Below, one piece after another: positions 22,968 through 34,330 of a stretch of 64,000 nucleotides of DNA; position 1 is the stretch's first letter, and each line of letters begins with the position of its first letter. The position numbers and the translations under genes are program-made. Origin of the DNA: Nageia nagi (Eukaryota; Pinophyta); assembly GCA_050084985.1 (NCBI GenBank), contig JBITNC010000001.1, positions 51,398,001 to 51,462,000 of the forward strand. Direction: 5' to 3'. The notes beneath the pieces are model-generated. The model did not search any database. It saw only the letters and a program-made list of their open reading frames with translations, and had not been told where the DNA came from.

Positions 22968-24270
22968 TTAATTCTCCATATCACCTATACAAACTTGCAA
23001 CTCTATACTTTTTGTATGTTGATTGATCTCTTTCAAAATTTTAGTGAGTGGATATAGAACTACAAAGCTCACCACTTCCTCCTTCTCCTCAATAGGTTCT
23101 TCATCTTTCTCCTTTGAGTCCATATCCTCAAGGTTAATTTGTTGTTCCATTCTTTCTCTATCATCCAAGTATATGATGAATTTTTTAGGCTCTTTTTCCA
23201 TCAATTTTCTAGAGGATATAGGTACCTCATTTTGAACCTTTCTTCATTTTCACCCTATTCTTTACTAGTTTCCTCTATCTCTTTTGGTTTGACTTATTTA
23301 AGATTATCTAAATATTTCCCATGAATACCTTACTTCTCCTCTAATTATACTTCTTGATCTTGGTTAGGCATGAACTCAAATACCTCACTTTCCTTATTAT
23401 CATTCTAAATCCTTTCTTCTTTTGAAGGGATCTAAGGAATGCTAGGGTTTATTAGGCTTTCTAGGACATCTTCCACCATAATATTCTTCTATAAAAATTT
23501 CTATTCCCTATATTTATTTAGGCATTTTATTCTCATCATTATTGTAGTCTAGTTGGTTTTTCTACATCTTCTTTCTCCATTGGTATGGATGTGAGCCTCT
23601 TTTTTAAAGTATTTTTCTTTACAAGGAATTTTTGCACTTTCTTATTTAGTCTACCTTCAATTCTCTTACATCCTTCCTTTGGTGTAACCCTAGGGTATAC
23701 TTTATTGATTTTCCCCTTAGTCTTATTAACCCTACCTCCTTTTTATATTTGATTTATCCCTTCATTTATTTCTCCTTTATAAATAACTTGGATATAAGTT
23801 AAGATACTACTGTCTCTCTATACATGAGGGCTATCAAACCCTGATATTTTGGTTAAGCTAATTCTCCTTTTTGAGACATTTATACTAACCTTATTAGCAC
23901 ATTTGAGAGGTATTAAATAAAATTAATACACCATTATTCCTACTATCCCACATCTAAAATGATTAATAAGAAAACATTGAGTACCAAAAACCATCATGTA
24001 CCTCCAATCTAAAGCAAAATATTTGATTATCCATTATACCATTCCATTCCAAGGTTCAAGTAATTCCTTTAGAATATATCCCATAATTTCCTTCACTAGT
24101 ATTTCTCCCTTTGTAAAGAATGCATCAATGTCCATTTCCTTTTCCTTTTCATTCCTTTGAAGATACTGACCCCTTAAACTCAATCTAGTCATCTTAGAGG
24201 TTATTTCCATAGAGAAATTAATTAAAACTGATCCAACCCAAGAATAGTCTCCTTCCCATTCAACTACCAT
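22968..24270 (-). pseudogene. Unidentified degenerate coding region
   Basis: I do not recognise this gene. Minus-strand segments look coding by composition: 24270-24034 (WEGDYSWVGSVLINFSMEI, later GYILKELLEPWNGMV), about 23910-23570 (KRRISLTKISGFDSP, KGKINKVYPRVTPKEGCKRI, KKNTLKKRLTSIPMEKED) and 23204-22968, which is highly charged (DMDSKEKDEEPIEEKEE). They are collinear and separated by stops. A LINE ORF1-type or retroelement accessory protein is possible, but no zinc knuckle or RT was found. Confidence 0.35.
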
Positions 24271-25258
24271 ATTTTATAAAATTGATGGATAAAATCATTA
24301 CATAATTCTATATAATTGATAACTCCACCTTTCTAAAACTACTGCTAATAAACCTTATCTTACTTAATTTACCTATAGCTACTTTAATATGTTTTGCATG
24401 CCCCTCCCATTATTGAAACTCCAAATTTTGTCTTTGCCTATACCAATACAACCTTGAATAAGAGAGATATGTTGATATCTATTTTGGTACACCTAATATT
24501 ACCTGTAAATGAACTAAAATCACATATACATTTTATTGTATGATAAACCTAAGCTAATCAAATTAGATAAACATATATGAATAAGGGAATTAAATAGTGT
24601 AATAACAATATAATAAAATTATAGTGAGGATGTTAATATACAAAATGCAACTACACATACTAAAGAGAAAGGAATCAAGTGAAAGATAAACACATGTGTC
24701 CTTAGCTATGTTGAGGTTGAGGATATGATGGATAAACTTGTAAAAGAATGATGACCTTACTGGCAAATCTCAAGGCCAAATGTAGAAGAAACATCAACAT
24801 TGGCTTTAGCCTTAAAGAGTTTAGCACAAGCAGTAATGATCCTAAAGAATGAGGTTCACCAATAAGGATCGATGATAGTAGACATGAAGATAAATCAAAC
24901 TGACCATATGATCACATATGTGGATAATAGATATTCACTCAAGTGATAATAATATTCCAATCTAATTATGTGGTGTTTAGAAACATCCAAGTGTAGGGTA
25001 CCAACTATCGAGATGTAATCTTGATATGCTTTGCCCATGTTAGAGATACTTATCTTTATATCAAGTATGATTCATCATTTTACCCCATATGTGAAGGTAT
25101 TAGTCATCTAAATATGCCAAACATAAAACATAAGAATACAACTTAAAAAATATGTGATAATAAGGTAAAATATGATTAACATGTGACTAAATGTGATTAA
25201 AAAATGTAAGTTGCACCTAAGTGGGACTATGTTAAGGGGACTACTTTTAGGTGTCAAT
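24271..25258. other. No gene; probably LTR sequence in its right part
   Basis: No coding frame was found. The right part up to about 25259 is probably the 3' LTR of the minus-strand gypsy element, because a purine tract directly abuts it. The other end of that LTR could not be placed. Confidence 0.4.
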
Positions 25259-25260
25259 AG

Positions 25261-25274
25261 ATGCCCCCTTTTTA
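25261..25274 (-). other. Polypurine tract and LTR start of a gypsy element
   Basis: The minus strand reads AAAAAGGGGGCAT then CTATTGACACC. This resembles the PPT/LTR junction of plant Tat-like gypsy elements (GGGGGCAT-TGTNGACACC). It lies downstream of the integrase remnant at 26890-27480 in the correct orientation. Confidence 0.6.
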
Positions 25275-25515
25275 AGTATAATTACATCAAATCTTGAAAT
25301 GAAATTATGCTTGCAAAGGAAGTAAAGGTAAAAAGAAGAAATATTTGATACTTCCCTAGTTTTAGCTATTTGAATCATCAATAATTTGATGATGTATGTT
25401 TCCCTCTATTTGCCTTAGTTTTGATATGTAATGGATTGCATGTAGTAGAATCAACCAAGAGCAAAGAATAAACCTAAAAATGAGAGGCAAACACTTCCAA
25501 GTATATATATATATA

Positions 25516-25710
25516 TTATCCTTGCTTCATTATTGCTATATCATTTGGTGAAATGATATGATGTTATCTATTAATATTCATTTGTATCTTTTATGAATTA
25601 ACAATTATATATATATAATTGTTAATTCATAAAAGAAACAATAGTGAATATTAATAGAGAACATCATATAAATTCACCAAATGATATTGCAATAATGGAT
25701 CAAGGATAAA
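25516..25710. repeat. ~195-bp palindrome (foldback), arms about 95 bp
   Basis: The left arm (from 25516, TATCCTTGCTTCATTATTGC) and the reverse complement of the right arm (ending 25710) agree at about 90% by eye. The agreement includes an uninterrupted CTTTTATGAATTAACAATTA near the centre at 25613. There is almost no loop. This is the form of a foldback MITE or a long-hairpin RNA source. No target duplication is readable in the TA-rich flanks. Confidence 0.9.
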
Positions 25711-26889
25711 ATAAATATAATATGAATACATATTATTGAGAACACTAAATATAGATATACTTAATGTTTCATTCTTAAATGCATATGTAAGAGAATCATG
25801 ATAAAGGTATGTCCACATCATCATGGTGTACATGCTTGATTCCTAGATGAAACACATGCAATCAGAACCATATATGTTATCGTCATCATGGGGTACATAC
25901 TCCATTCCTAAATGCAACATATGAATTAGTAAAACAAGATGGTGATGATTAGTTGAGACCTAACTGACAAAGGTGACTCAAATATGGAGGTTAGTATAGA
26001 CCCAACTAATAAAGGTGACTCATCTACATGGATGGTTTAAATATTTCCCATCCATGATATGTGATATGCTCACTAACATGAGATACATACCCCATTATTA
26101 GTTGTGATTGATGGTTTATTGGTTTGAATATTTTCCAATCATGCATGATTATAATACAAGTGATAATGTGGCCATTATACTAAATATTAGTTTAGTTCCA
26201 ATATCTTGGATAATCCAAGAAAAATGGTTGGTTTAGTCCCAACCAAATGATCAAAATAGTGATGGTTATTTAATGTCCATCCAAAATGAAAATGATGTGC
26301 TAAGCATGATAATGAAGTATTAAATAATTAAATGATGATTGTAATTATAAAGGTAAGAGACTAGAGAATGATACCTACACCTACTTGTGAAAAATAATTT
26401 TATTTGGTGCAAAAAATGCTAGCAGGTATGCTAATGTTAACATGAGCATGAAAGGTAGCATGGGTATTGAGCCTCATGTTGAATCAATCCTCATAGCTTT
26501 TTTAAGACTAAGGTGTGATGGAGTTAATATGATTGGCCTATGTGTGATAACTTAATTTTGTACAAGATTGGCCATAATATTATCTACATGGTTGGTTGTA
26601 TTGATGTTGTTTATTTGAAAATGATAACTAAATGATAAATTTCTAGAGTTGCCACATCGGTCATATCACTAAATGTGACTTATAAAATTTGTAACTTTGA
26701 TTATAGCTTGAAATAGGATAGGAATTCCAGCACAAGCACTAGTGTGACTGATAATTTTGACATAAAAAGATAGCATATATGCTAGCTCAACAAAATGGGA
26801 ACAAAGCTAAAATCTTGATACCTAACTTATGTACTGGTGACTAACTAAAGGATGATATGTAGAATATGTATGACAAGCTTCCCTTATGC
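25711..26889. other. No gene; 3' untranslated part of a gypsy element
   Basis: It lies between the integrase remnant and the PPT on the minus strand. It contains loosely repeated blocks such as AGTTGAGACCTAACTGACAA / GACCCAACTAATAAAGGTGA and TCATCATGG-GTACAT. No frame is convincing. Confidence 0.45.
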
Positions 26890-27480
26890 ATATAAGGGAT
26901 TGAAATGCTTTGCATTAGTTAAAAATTTGTCAACTTTTCTTTCAATCATTTCTAACCCATATTCATTATTTGGATACTTGGTATTGATGATGTAGGGAGA
27001 AATCTAATTGGTCTCAAGTTTACCCTTGTCTTGTTCTCAGCCTATGACTTGTGATGATTCTCCTTGAGTACTAGATCACCCACTTAGAATTCATGTGGTA
27101 TAAACTTCTTGACATGAACTTTTTTTTCTCTTTTCTAATAAGCTCTGAGAGGTTCTAAGGTATGGGTTCTCTTTCCATCTATTCCTTTTAGGTGTCTTAA
27201 CCTTGCTTTTTATTTCTCTTCCCAATCAATGAAACCTTCTATGGATACCCTTAATGAAGCTATCTCCACCTCTAATGGTAAAACTATCTTATCTCCATAA
27301 ACTAATAAAAATGGAGTACACACTATAGCTGATTTGATGCTTTTCTTGTATGCCCATAAGACATATATGAGTTGAGAATGCCAATTTTTATGATTTTTAT
27401 TAACTATATTGCATAGTATATTAACAATTATTATCCTTATTTAAAGGTAGGTAATTGTTTTCTAGGATTAAAGACTTCAA
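26890..27480 (-). pseudogene. Ty3/gypsy integrase remnant, non-chromovirus type
   Basis: The minus strand gives IIVNILCNIVNKNHKNWHSQ then LIYVLWAYKKS, CTPFLLVYGDKIVLPLEVEI and VGDLVLKEN, with stops between. These match the integrase C-terminal half of Tat/Athila-like elements (WHxxLxxxLWAYRTS, TPFxLVYGxEAVLPxExxIPSLR, GDLVLK). RT and the start of integrase are not seen. The compact LTR element at 27674 lies about 200 bp upstream on this strand and may have split it. Confidence 0.85.
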
Positions 27481-27673
27481 AAATTCATGTTTTATCATTC
27501 TTATCATGAATTATTTTATGCAATGTAGTTGAGACATACCATTCTCTTTTGTTATGAAACATCAATATCATCTTTTCTTTATCATATTTAAGAATTTATA
27601 AACATTTTATGTCATTCTCTTCTTGAGTTCATCCAGCCATGGGATATGTAATTATGAACCTACAATATCCAAA

Positions 27674-28171
27674 TAATGAACATGCAATATCCAGTTACAC
27701 TTTCTTTATGCAGTAGAATAATACCCCCAACTTCTAAAGGGTATAACTTTTGATCCTGATATCATTTGGAGCCCTTTTATTTTTTAAATCATTTAGAATC
27801 AAAAAATATACAATATTGTAACATCTCCTAAAGGATAAAATTATAAGGCTTGAGACAATTATCATACAACCCAAATTTTACTTTTACTTTTAGTTCTAAA
27901 TTTAAGTTCTATATTTAGAATAATTGCATGTATTGAGTAATGGATGCATGGCTCCATTCTGGGCCTCATCTAAGCTATATTTTAATTTTTTTTTAAAAAA
28001 ATAGAAAGTGGGAAGAAATGCTTTATAAAAGTTGATTGTAATCCTTTTGAGAAATTAGTGTAGATTCAGAAGAATAAATAATTTTTGTTGTGACTTTTAT
28101 TCTTCCATTGACTTTTGTGTTGTGAATCAATTTTGGAGATCTATTTTGGTCTCTTATAAGAATCTACATCA
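27674..28171 (+). repeat. 5' LTR of the compact element
   Basis: It matches 29193-29687 along its whole length (AGTTACACTTTCTTTATG, AGAATAATTGCATGTATTGA, GGATGCATGGCT, GTGAATCAATTTTG-AGAT) and ends CTACATCA before the PBS. Confidence 0.87.
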
Positions 28172-28173
28172 TC

Positions 28174-28186
28174 TGATATTAAATCC
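28174..28186 (+). other. Primer binding site, degenerate tRNA-Met type
   Basis: TGATATTAAATCC lies two bases after the LTR end. It differs from TGGTATCAGAGCC at four positions, three of them G-to-A or C-to-T. Confidence 0.65.
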
Positions 28187-28225
28187 AATTGATTTTGTTG
28201 GATACAATATTAGACTTGGATCACC

Positions 28226-28834
28226 ATGGAAGGGAAGTAGATAAAGAAGCAACATGAATAGTTGCAGTTAGAAGATACTCTGAGGAGTATAAAGTTTGAA
28301 TGCAGACATCTCACAAAGGAGGCAAAACTTTTGTGCTTCAAGGTTGAGTACCTTGATGCTAAGGAGAGTCAAAGGAATGTTTGGTTGACACCTTGTATTA
28401 GAAGTATCACAAATATAAAAGTCCCATTGAGAGAGAGGACTATAAAATTAATAGAAGAAAGCTTGGTTAACAAAGAAAAGGGTTTTGAGAACCCTTACAA
28501 TTATGTAGTTGTAGAGAAGCATATGGATATAGCTAATAGTTTTGAGTTGTTGATTATGAATATGCTTTAAGAGTAAGAAGGCATTGAAGACATTCAAAAA
28601 ATAAATAAGATCTTGAAGGATATCATATAAGTTAAAATCAAATATGAGGATATTAATTCAAATGAAGCTATAGAATTATCTTTTGTAGATATGGAGCTAG
28701 TAGAAGAAGCAATAGATATGGATAAATTTTTTAAAGAGATATTATGGACTAAATTAGGATATGAATATATCATTTTAGTAAAGGTATTGGATTTATTTGA
28801 GTTAGTAGGAAGGTCAAAGAAGAAGAAGAAATAG
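28226..28834 (+). pseudogene. Private ORF of the compact LTR element
   Basis: From an ATG in good context (ACCATGG) a single frame of about 202 codons runs on. It is interrupted by six stops, all TAA or TAG, that could derive from CAA or CAG. The longest clean part is 28262-28570 (QLEDTLRSIKFECRHLTKEA, later NVWLTPCIRSITNIKVPLRE). The protein is charged and probably largely helical. I see no zinc knuckle, protease, RT or integrase motif. After 28834 a frame change leads to further coding-like sequence to about 29150 with a basic C-terminus. The function is unknown. Confidence 0.6.
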
Positions 28835-29192
28835 AATTTCTTCTAAAACTAGTAGTGGAGCACATGGATAATCATTTAGATGCTTAAAAATATTATGTGT
28901 TTATTGACCAACAAGCTTTTTATGAGGAATATGAGAGTGAAACATACTTTTGGGATGAATTTATTTCATGAAATTTGATAAATAATTTTTCCAAAGGATT
29001 GCAAAGATGGAGAAAGATAGAAGCTCAACAAAGGAGGAGGATCATAAGTGGATTTTAGAATCCAAGACACAAAGAGAAGAGCACAAAGACCAACTAAAAA
29101 AGAAGAAAGTTTAAAATGAAGGCATTTTTGGGTTATTTCAATTTTTCATATCAGCAAAACTTAGGGTTGAGTTCTTTTCAACCAAAGGAGAA

Positions 29193-29687
29193 TGATGAAC
29201 CTACAATATCTAGTTACACTTTCTTTATGTAGTAGAATAATACCCCAACTTCTGAAGGGTTAACTTTTGATCTTGATATTGTTTGGAGCCCTTTTATTTT
29301 TTAAATAGCACATAATCAAAAAATCTACAAGATTGTAACATATCCAAAAGGAGAAACTTTTGAGACCTAAAATAATTATTGTATAGCCCAAATTTTGCTT
29401 TTACTTTTAGCTCTAACTTTAAGTTCTATTTTTAGAATAATTGCATGTATTGAGTAATGGATGCATGGCTTCATTTTGGGCCTCATATAAGCTATATATA
29501 TATATATATATATTATAAAGATGGAAAGAAAAGCTTTATAAAAGTTGATTGGAATCCTTTTGAGAAATTAGTGTAGATTTAGAAGAATAAATAATTGTTG
29601 TTGTGAATTTTATTCTTCCATTGATTTACTTGTGTGTTGTGAATCAATTTTGAAGATTTGTTTTGGTCTTTGTAGGAATATACATCA
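29193..29687 (+). repeat. 3' LTR of the compact element
   Basis: It starts TGATGAACCTAC directly after the tract AAAGGAGAA (PPT) and ends TACATCA. It contains a (TA)n run near 29495-29512 that the 5' LTR lacks. Confidence 0.87.
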
Positions 29688-31090
29688 TATATCTTGGGCA
29701 AGTAGTTAATCTAGTTCTTTCACTTGGTATTTTCTCTCATCTATGTGAGTATTCTAAAATGGTTGCTTATTTTTGACCTAAAATATTCTTGTTTTAGTTA
29801 TGTAATCATTTTGTACTTTATGAAGTATCCATTTCTAGTATTGGACCTTTTCAAAAATATTTTTATTTACTAAGGCCTATTTATCAAATTATTGTAGAAA
29901 TTTAGTTATGATCATATTATCTTCATTTAACCAATCTAGATGAAGTGTATCAATCTATGCTAGAAGCTTACAAATTTCTTCATATTTTGTAGGATCATCA
30001 TGTTTACATTGATCTTCAAAAAAGATATTTGTATCATATTTAAGTTTAGAACTTGTTCATCTTATATATTCTATGTGACCTATACGATAAGACCATCATC
30101 AATGGGAATTGAATGATTAACTTGGGCTTCTTGATGAAGTAAGTCTTGTAATATAGTTAGTTGAGCAAGCTTGTTAACACTACTGATTAGGTCAATGTGA
30201 GCTATATGCATCATAAAAACTACTAGCAAAATTGGAGTTTCTATCTCTATTTGAGGCTCAACGCACATGCTAAGGTTAACATTCACACTGATGTGAGCAT
30301 CTACATCATATTTAGGAAGGAAAAATGATCAAACATTTATAATGGGAGCAAATATATTCAAAAACAATACCAAATTCATGTTTCAATGTGTAATAGTCAT
30401 TTTGTTAGGAGGAATATTCTCCTTATACCTATTAGAATCCCATAACATGCATTATTTTTCCACTTCTTCATATTCAAAGGTATCAATTACATATTCTTTT
30501 TCCTCAAATGGTAATCCACTAAGAAGCTTGATGAATCTATGCTTATTTTCCTTGGAACTCATGACTTCCTTGAATATCTCATCATCATTCAATCGAGAAA
30601 TGATATCTTCTTTAGTTATGATACGAGGTTGTTGATTTAGAGGGGTTTGATATCTTATACTATCTAAATTAAACTTTTAGTTTACTATCTTAGATGAACT
30701 ATTAGAGCTATTAGTAAAGCTCTTCGAATATGAAGAACTATGAGTAGCTTCCTTGGTTATCTACCTTTGTACATAGGTAGATGGTTGCTTGATATGAATT
30801 CTTTCAATTCATATTTTAACCACTTTAGGCCTAGCAATTCTTCTTGTCTTTGGAGTCTTTTTAGCTACAAGGTTATTATTAAGATGTGAATTTTCATTAC
30901 TAGTAACAAAAAATACCTTAGGAATATAGTGTGTAAATAAAACTTTTAACACATTTGATATTGTAGTAGAATTATAAATTTGAAAGAAAAAAGTCAAGAT
31001 AATTGCTAATGTCAAGGATTAGATCCTCATAGAAGTGAAGGAAATAACTCTTTATCCATGTGAATCAGAAATAAGGTACTACTTTCTAAT
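29688..31090. other. Mostly unassigned; one coding-like minus-strand segment
   Basis: The minus strand of 30660-30485 reads RIITKEDIISRLNDDEIFKE, SSKENKHRFIKLLSGLP and EEKEYVIDTFEYEEVEK. The run is unusually acidic and charged and looks translated, but I cannot name the family. A further minus frame at 31015-30809 ends with a basic tract (KKTPKTRRIARPKVVK). They may be parts of an older element opposite in orientation to the gag that follows. Confidence 0.35.
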
Positions 31091-31654
31091 AAAGAGTTGA
31101 AGTTTAAAGCATTTATGATTCTGTTGATCCGTGTCTTCATACATGCATTTTTTTCTAATGAAGTATCCTTAATCACTTTGGATGAGGACTTGCATGCAAA
31201 GTTATTACCTTTGTCTTTAAAAGGAGAAGCTTTAGAATGGTTCAACAAATTACCACATGGTAGCATTACTAGATTTGAATAATTAAAAACTGCCTTTTGC
31301 AAATATTTCCAACTTCATTGCAAAGAAGTTTACATTCAATGAATTTTTGAGGATAAGACAAAGAGAAGGATAATAGATTGAAAAATTTATTAGATTTTGG
31401 ACTAAAAAGGCTAATCAAATTCACATAAATGATGATATGAAGATCAAGACCTTCTTAAGGGCACCCTAACAAAAGTATGTCATAAAATATTTTGATTACT
31501 GTATGTTGCCTCTTGATGCATTTCTACATGAATTATTTCAAGAAGAGAAATTCAACATTAGATATGGATATTGGAAACTAGAATCCAAGAAAAATTAGGA
31601 TAAATCACTACATCAAAATAAAAAAGAACATTCTCATGAAACACCAATAGTTAC
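31091..31654 (+). pseudogene. Older Ty3/gypsy gag, left half of a split gene
   Basis: The plus strand encodes LLPLSLKGEALEWFNKLPHG, SITRFE, then after one stop LKTAFCKYFQLH and later FWTKKANQIHINDDMKIKTF. This is the Gag core of plant gypsy elements (LFPLSLKGxAxEWFxxLPxxSIxSFEQL...). The frame reaches the target site of the Tat-like element at 31654 and resumes at 45375, so this gene was split by that insertion. Confidence 0.85.
31650..31654. repeat. Target-site duplication GTTAC, left copy
   Basis: GTTAC precedes the TG of the 5' LTR and recurs at 45370-45374 directly after the 3' LTR. Five base pairs is the expected length for gypsy integrase. Confidence 0.9.
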
Positions 31655-33341
31655 TGTATTCCTTCAAAATTGCACTTTGAGTTAGGGTAATACTATTATT
31701 CTTTTATTTCTTCATTCTTTTCACAAATTCTTTCTATTCCAAATTCTATTCCCTTTAGCATGAAATTTGAACCTATTATAAGCCCTTAATCTAAAAGGTT
31801 TTGAGTATTACTAATAACCAGCTATTGTTTATATAATCTAGCTATTTTATGTGCAAGTCTTTATCTTAGATATTTTGCATTGTAAATTTCCTATCAAAGT
31901 GTCTATGAGTTTTGTAAATACAAAGTGTCTAGGAGTTGTGTAAATACAAAGTGTTTAAGATTTGTGTAAATACAAATCATCTAAGAGTTATGTAAATACA
32001 AAGTGTCTAGGAGTTGTGTAAATACAAAGTGTTCGAGAGTTGTGTAAATACAAAGTTTTTGGGAGTTATTATAAATACAAGTGCAATATATCAAATAAAG
32101 CCTATTAATTTTGAGGAATGATGTCATAATTTTTGGTTTAAATCAGCGAGTCCCAAAACACATAATGATATCAAATAAACCCCTCCAATTTTAAGTAATG
32201 ATGTCATAATTTTTGGCTAAAATCAATGGGTCCTAAGAGAGCTAGATCATCAACAAAGCTTGAAGAAAGGAAATAAAACTCATGAGATTGAGGTAAGAAT
32301 AATGGGTAAGAAGTAACACCCAAGTCCACTTGATCTTAGGTGTTTGACCCCTACAACCTTGTTAATGTGTCAACTTTAACTCATTTCCACATAACAGTGG
32401 TAGTTTCTTCTCAAACCAAGTTGATATATTTATCAAGAAACCCCAATACTTTATTCATTCACATCTATAATATGAATCATCAATAGTTGTAAAGAAGTAG
32501 ATATCTACCAACATAGCACAGTACCAAATTGTACCTATCAAGTTGCAAACAATTTTTTACTCAATCAACTACAATTCCACATTTAGTCAACTAAGGGGCC
32601 AAAGAAGGAGTAGTCAAATACATGTCAGAAGGATTAGAGCTCTATGGACATGATTGTTAAAAAAATACAAATTCCTAGATAGTCAAACTATTGGTACTTG
32701 TTTACTGTGTAATCTAACAAAGTTGTAGTATTTATTGTGAATATTTTTGCTTAGACTACTTCATTAAAGATGAGTAATTATGTATATTAATGAGATCCAA
32801 TGACCCAACTAATGAGTAAAATATATAAATGGTAAACTATTAGAAGTTAAAGTGGTCAAACATTTTACCAAATTTGCCCAAATTTGTAGGATACTTTCAC
32901 ATATGATAGTACAAATAGATAATGCTTTTCCCTCTTACAACAAGTGGCTATTTATTGCATTTATGAATGTTATGTGTGAGACATTTTATTAAATATGTGG
33001 CTATGTATTGTGACTGTGATACCCAAGGGTAAGATAATTTCCTATTCTTGATCCTAGTTATGGATTGCTACCTATGCTATAATGCTTAGGTTGTATATTT
33101 TTATTTTAAGTTCTACTTCAATTTGCTTATTTTTTCCTTATAACTCTTTACCTTTTTATCTCTTTCTTGTTACTTTAAACCTTCACAATAGATAGGAATC
33201 AACCTATAATTTAGAGATTGAGTAGAAAACCAACATGAGCACATCTCCACCACCTTCTGCTCTCTCAAAGAACCTACCATTGCGAGTAGTGGAGAACTCA
33301 ACCATACCAAACCCTTTGAGGTTACACTATATTGATCAATA
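31655..33341 (+). repeat. 5' LTR of the Tat-like element (1687 bp)
   Basis: It starts TGTATTCCTTCAAAATTGCA and ends TTGATCAATA, where the 3' LTR keeps the canonical CA. It matches 43649-45369 throughout. It contains a 26-bp minisatellite with seven units. Confidence 0.93.
31896..32078. repeat. LTR minisatellite, 26-bp unit x 7
   Basis: Units resemble AAAGTGTCTAGGAGTTGTG followed by TAAATAC. The matching array in the 3' LTR has eight units. Confidence 0.92.
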
Positions 33342-33355
33342 GTAGAAAGGTCTAT

Positions 33356-33377
33356 TTTTAGCACACCCAGTGGGACC
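33356..33377 (+). other. Degenerate primer binding site of the Tat-like element
   Basis: TTTTAGCACACCCAGTGGGA lies 14 bp after the LTR. It resembles the TTTTGGCGCCCA-GTGGGG motif found at this position in Tat-type elements, with G-to-A and CG-loss changes. Confidence 0.55.
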
Positions 33378-33777
33378 TAAACTATACTACATATTTAACT
33401 AGCATAGATAAGCTAGATAGCTATGTTTAGTGGGCTATTAATTGGATCCTTCAAAAATTATAACCTTATTTTAACCTTATTGGTGACTCTATTTTCAACC
33501 AGTCAACTTTTGAACCCTAGAACCTCCAAAATGTAGACTTACTAGAAGTAGTGATAAAAATTTCCTTAGATAGCTTATATTCCAAGAGTTATTAGTTCCT
33601 CATAGGAGGACTAGGTGAAGAATTTCTAGGTTGTATCCCCAATAGTTCCCTTAAGGAAAATTCCACTATCAACCATATTCAATTCAACCTTAGAGAATCC
33701 TTCACCTATTACTCATACTCCAAGCATGGCTTAGCCAACAAACTTTTCTATTTGGAATAATGGTCATCCTTTAGTTA

Positions 33778-34330
33778 TTGTTGCTAACTCCCTTGCTATA
33801 CCTTAAGCAGCATTCAATTTTTTTTCTAAAATATGATGGGTCTGGCAAGACACCATATGGGCATTATCAAGATGTATCCTTGTTGGCTTCAAACCTTGAT
33901 ATCACTAATGAAATCATGATGACTAGGTTATTATCACACTCTTTTAAAGGTAGAGTAGTTGAATGGTTCAAAACTCTCACCCCCAATCTATAAATTCATG
34001 GGGAGAGTTGTGTTAGGATTTAATTAAAAGTTTTGCTATAGATGGTGATGATAGTACATTCTTTAGCCTAATAGCATATATTAAAAGATATCCTTATGAG
34101 TCCATTGATGATTTTAATATCAAATTTAAGAGAACATGGAAATTTATCCCAGTAAAGATTATACTAACAAATGCATAAGATTTGGTATATTATAGGAAGG
34201 TTTTTCTCTTAGACATTAATATATTGATTGTTATGTCAAGAGATACCTTCCTAGATATTTACCAGATAGCAAAAACTTTTGAGCTTACTTTGGTATCCTT
34301 TGGAAAGATGTAACCGAGAACCATTATGCT
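33778..34330 (+). pseudogene. Gag of the Tat-like element
   Basis: The clean segment 33778-33993 contains KYDGSGKTPYGHYQDVSLLA, then NEIMMTRLLSHSFKGRVVEW and FKTLTPN. This is the plant gypsy Gag core (FxGxGxPxxHxxxF, then MxRLFPxSLKGxAxxWFxxLPP). After a stop the frame goes on with FAIDGDDSTFFSLIAYIKRY-like residues to about 34330. Gag forms the particle that packages element RNA. 34330-35130 is the degenerate C-terminal part with no clear zinc knuckle. Confidence 0.85.

Larger units (their letters stand above)
27674..29687 (+). mobile_element. Compact non-autonomous LTR retrotransposon (2.0 kb)
   Basis: Two LTRs of about 495 bp flank only 1.02 kb. A degenerate tRNA-Met PBS follows the 5' LTR and a purine-rich PPT precedes the 3' LTR. 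The interior has one broken ORF without Gag, protease, RT or integrase signatures. The LTRs are homologous to the chromovirus LTR at 11444-11891, so it was probably mobilised by that family. No target duplication is visible. The head of the 5' LTR is partly duplicated (27653-27692). Confidence 0.87.

Noticed and set aside
30342-30635. 97-residue plus-strand ORF with hydrophobic segments.
   Set aside because: It overlaps in antisense the acidic minus-strand segment that looks more coding, and it has no family motif.
31027-31302. 91-residue minus-strand ORF.
   Set aside because: Antisense of the well-supported plus-strand gag.
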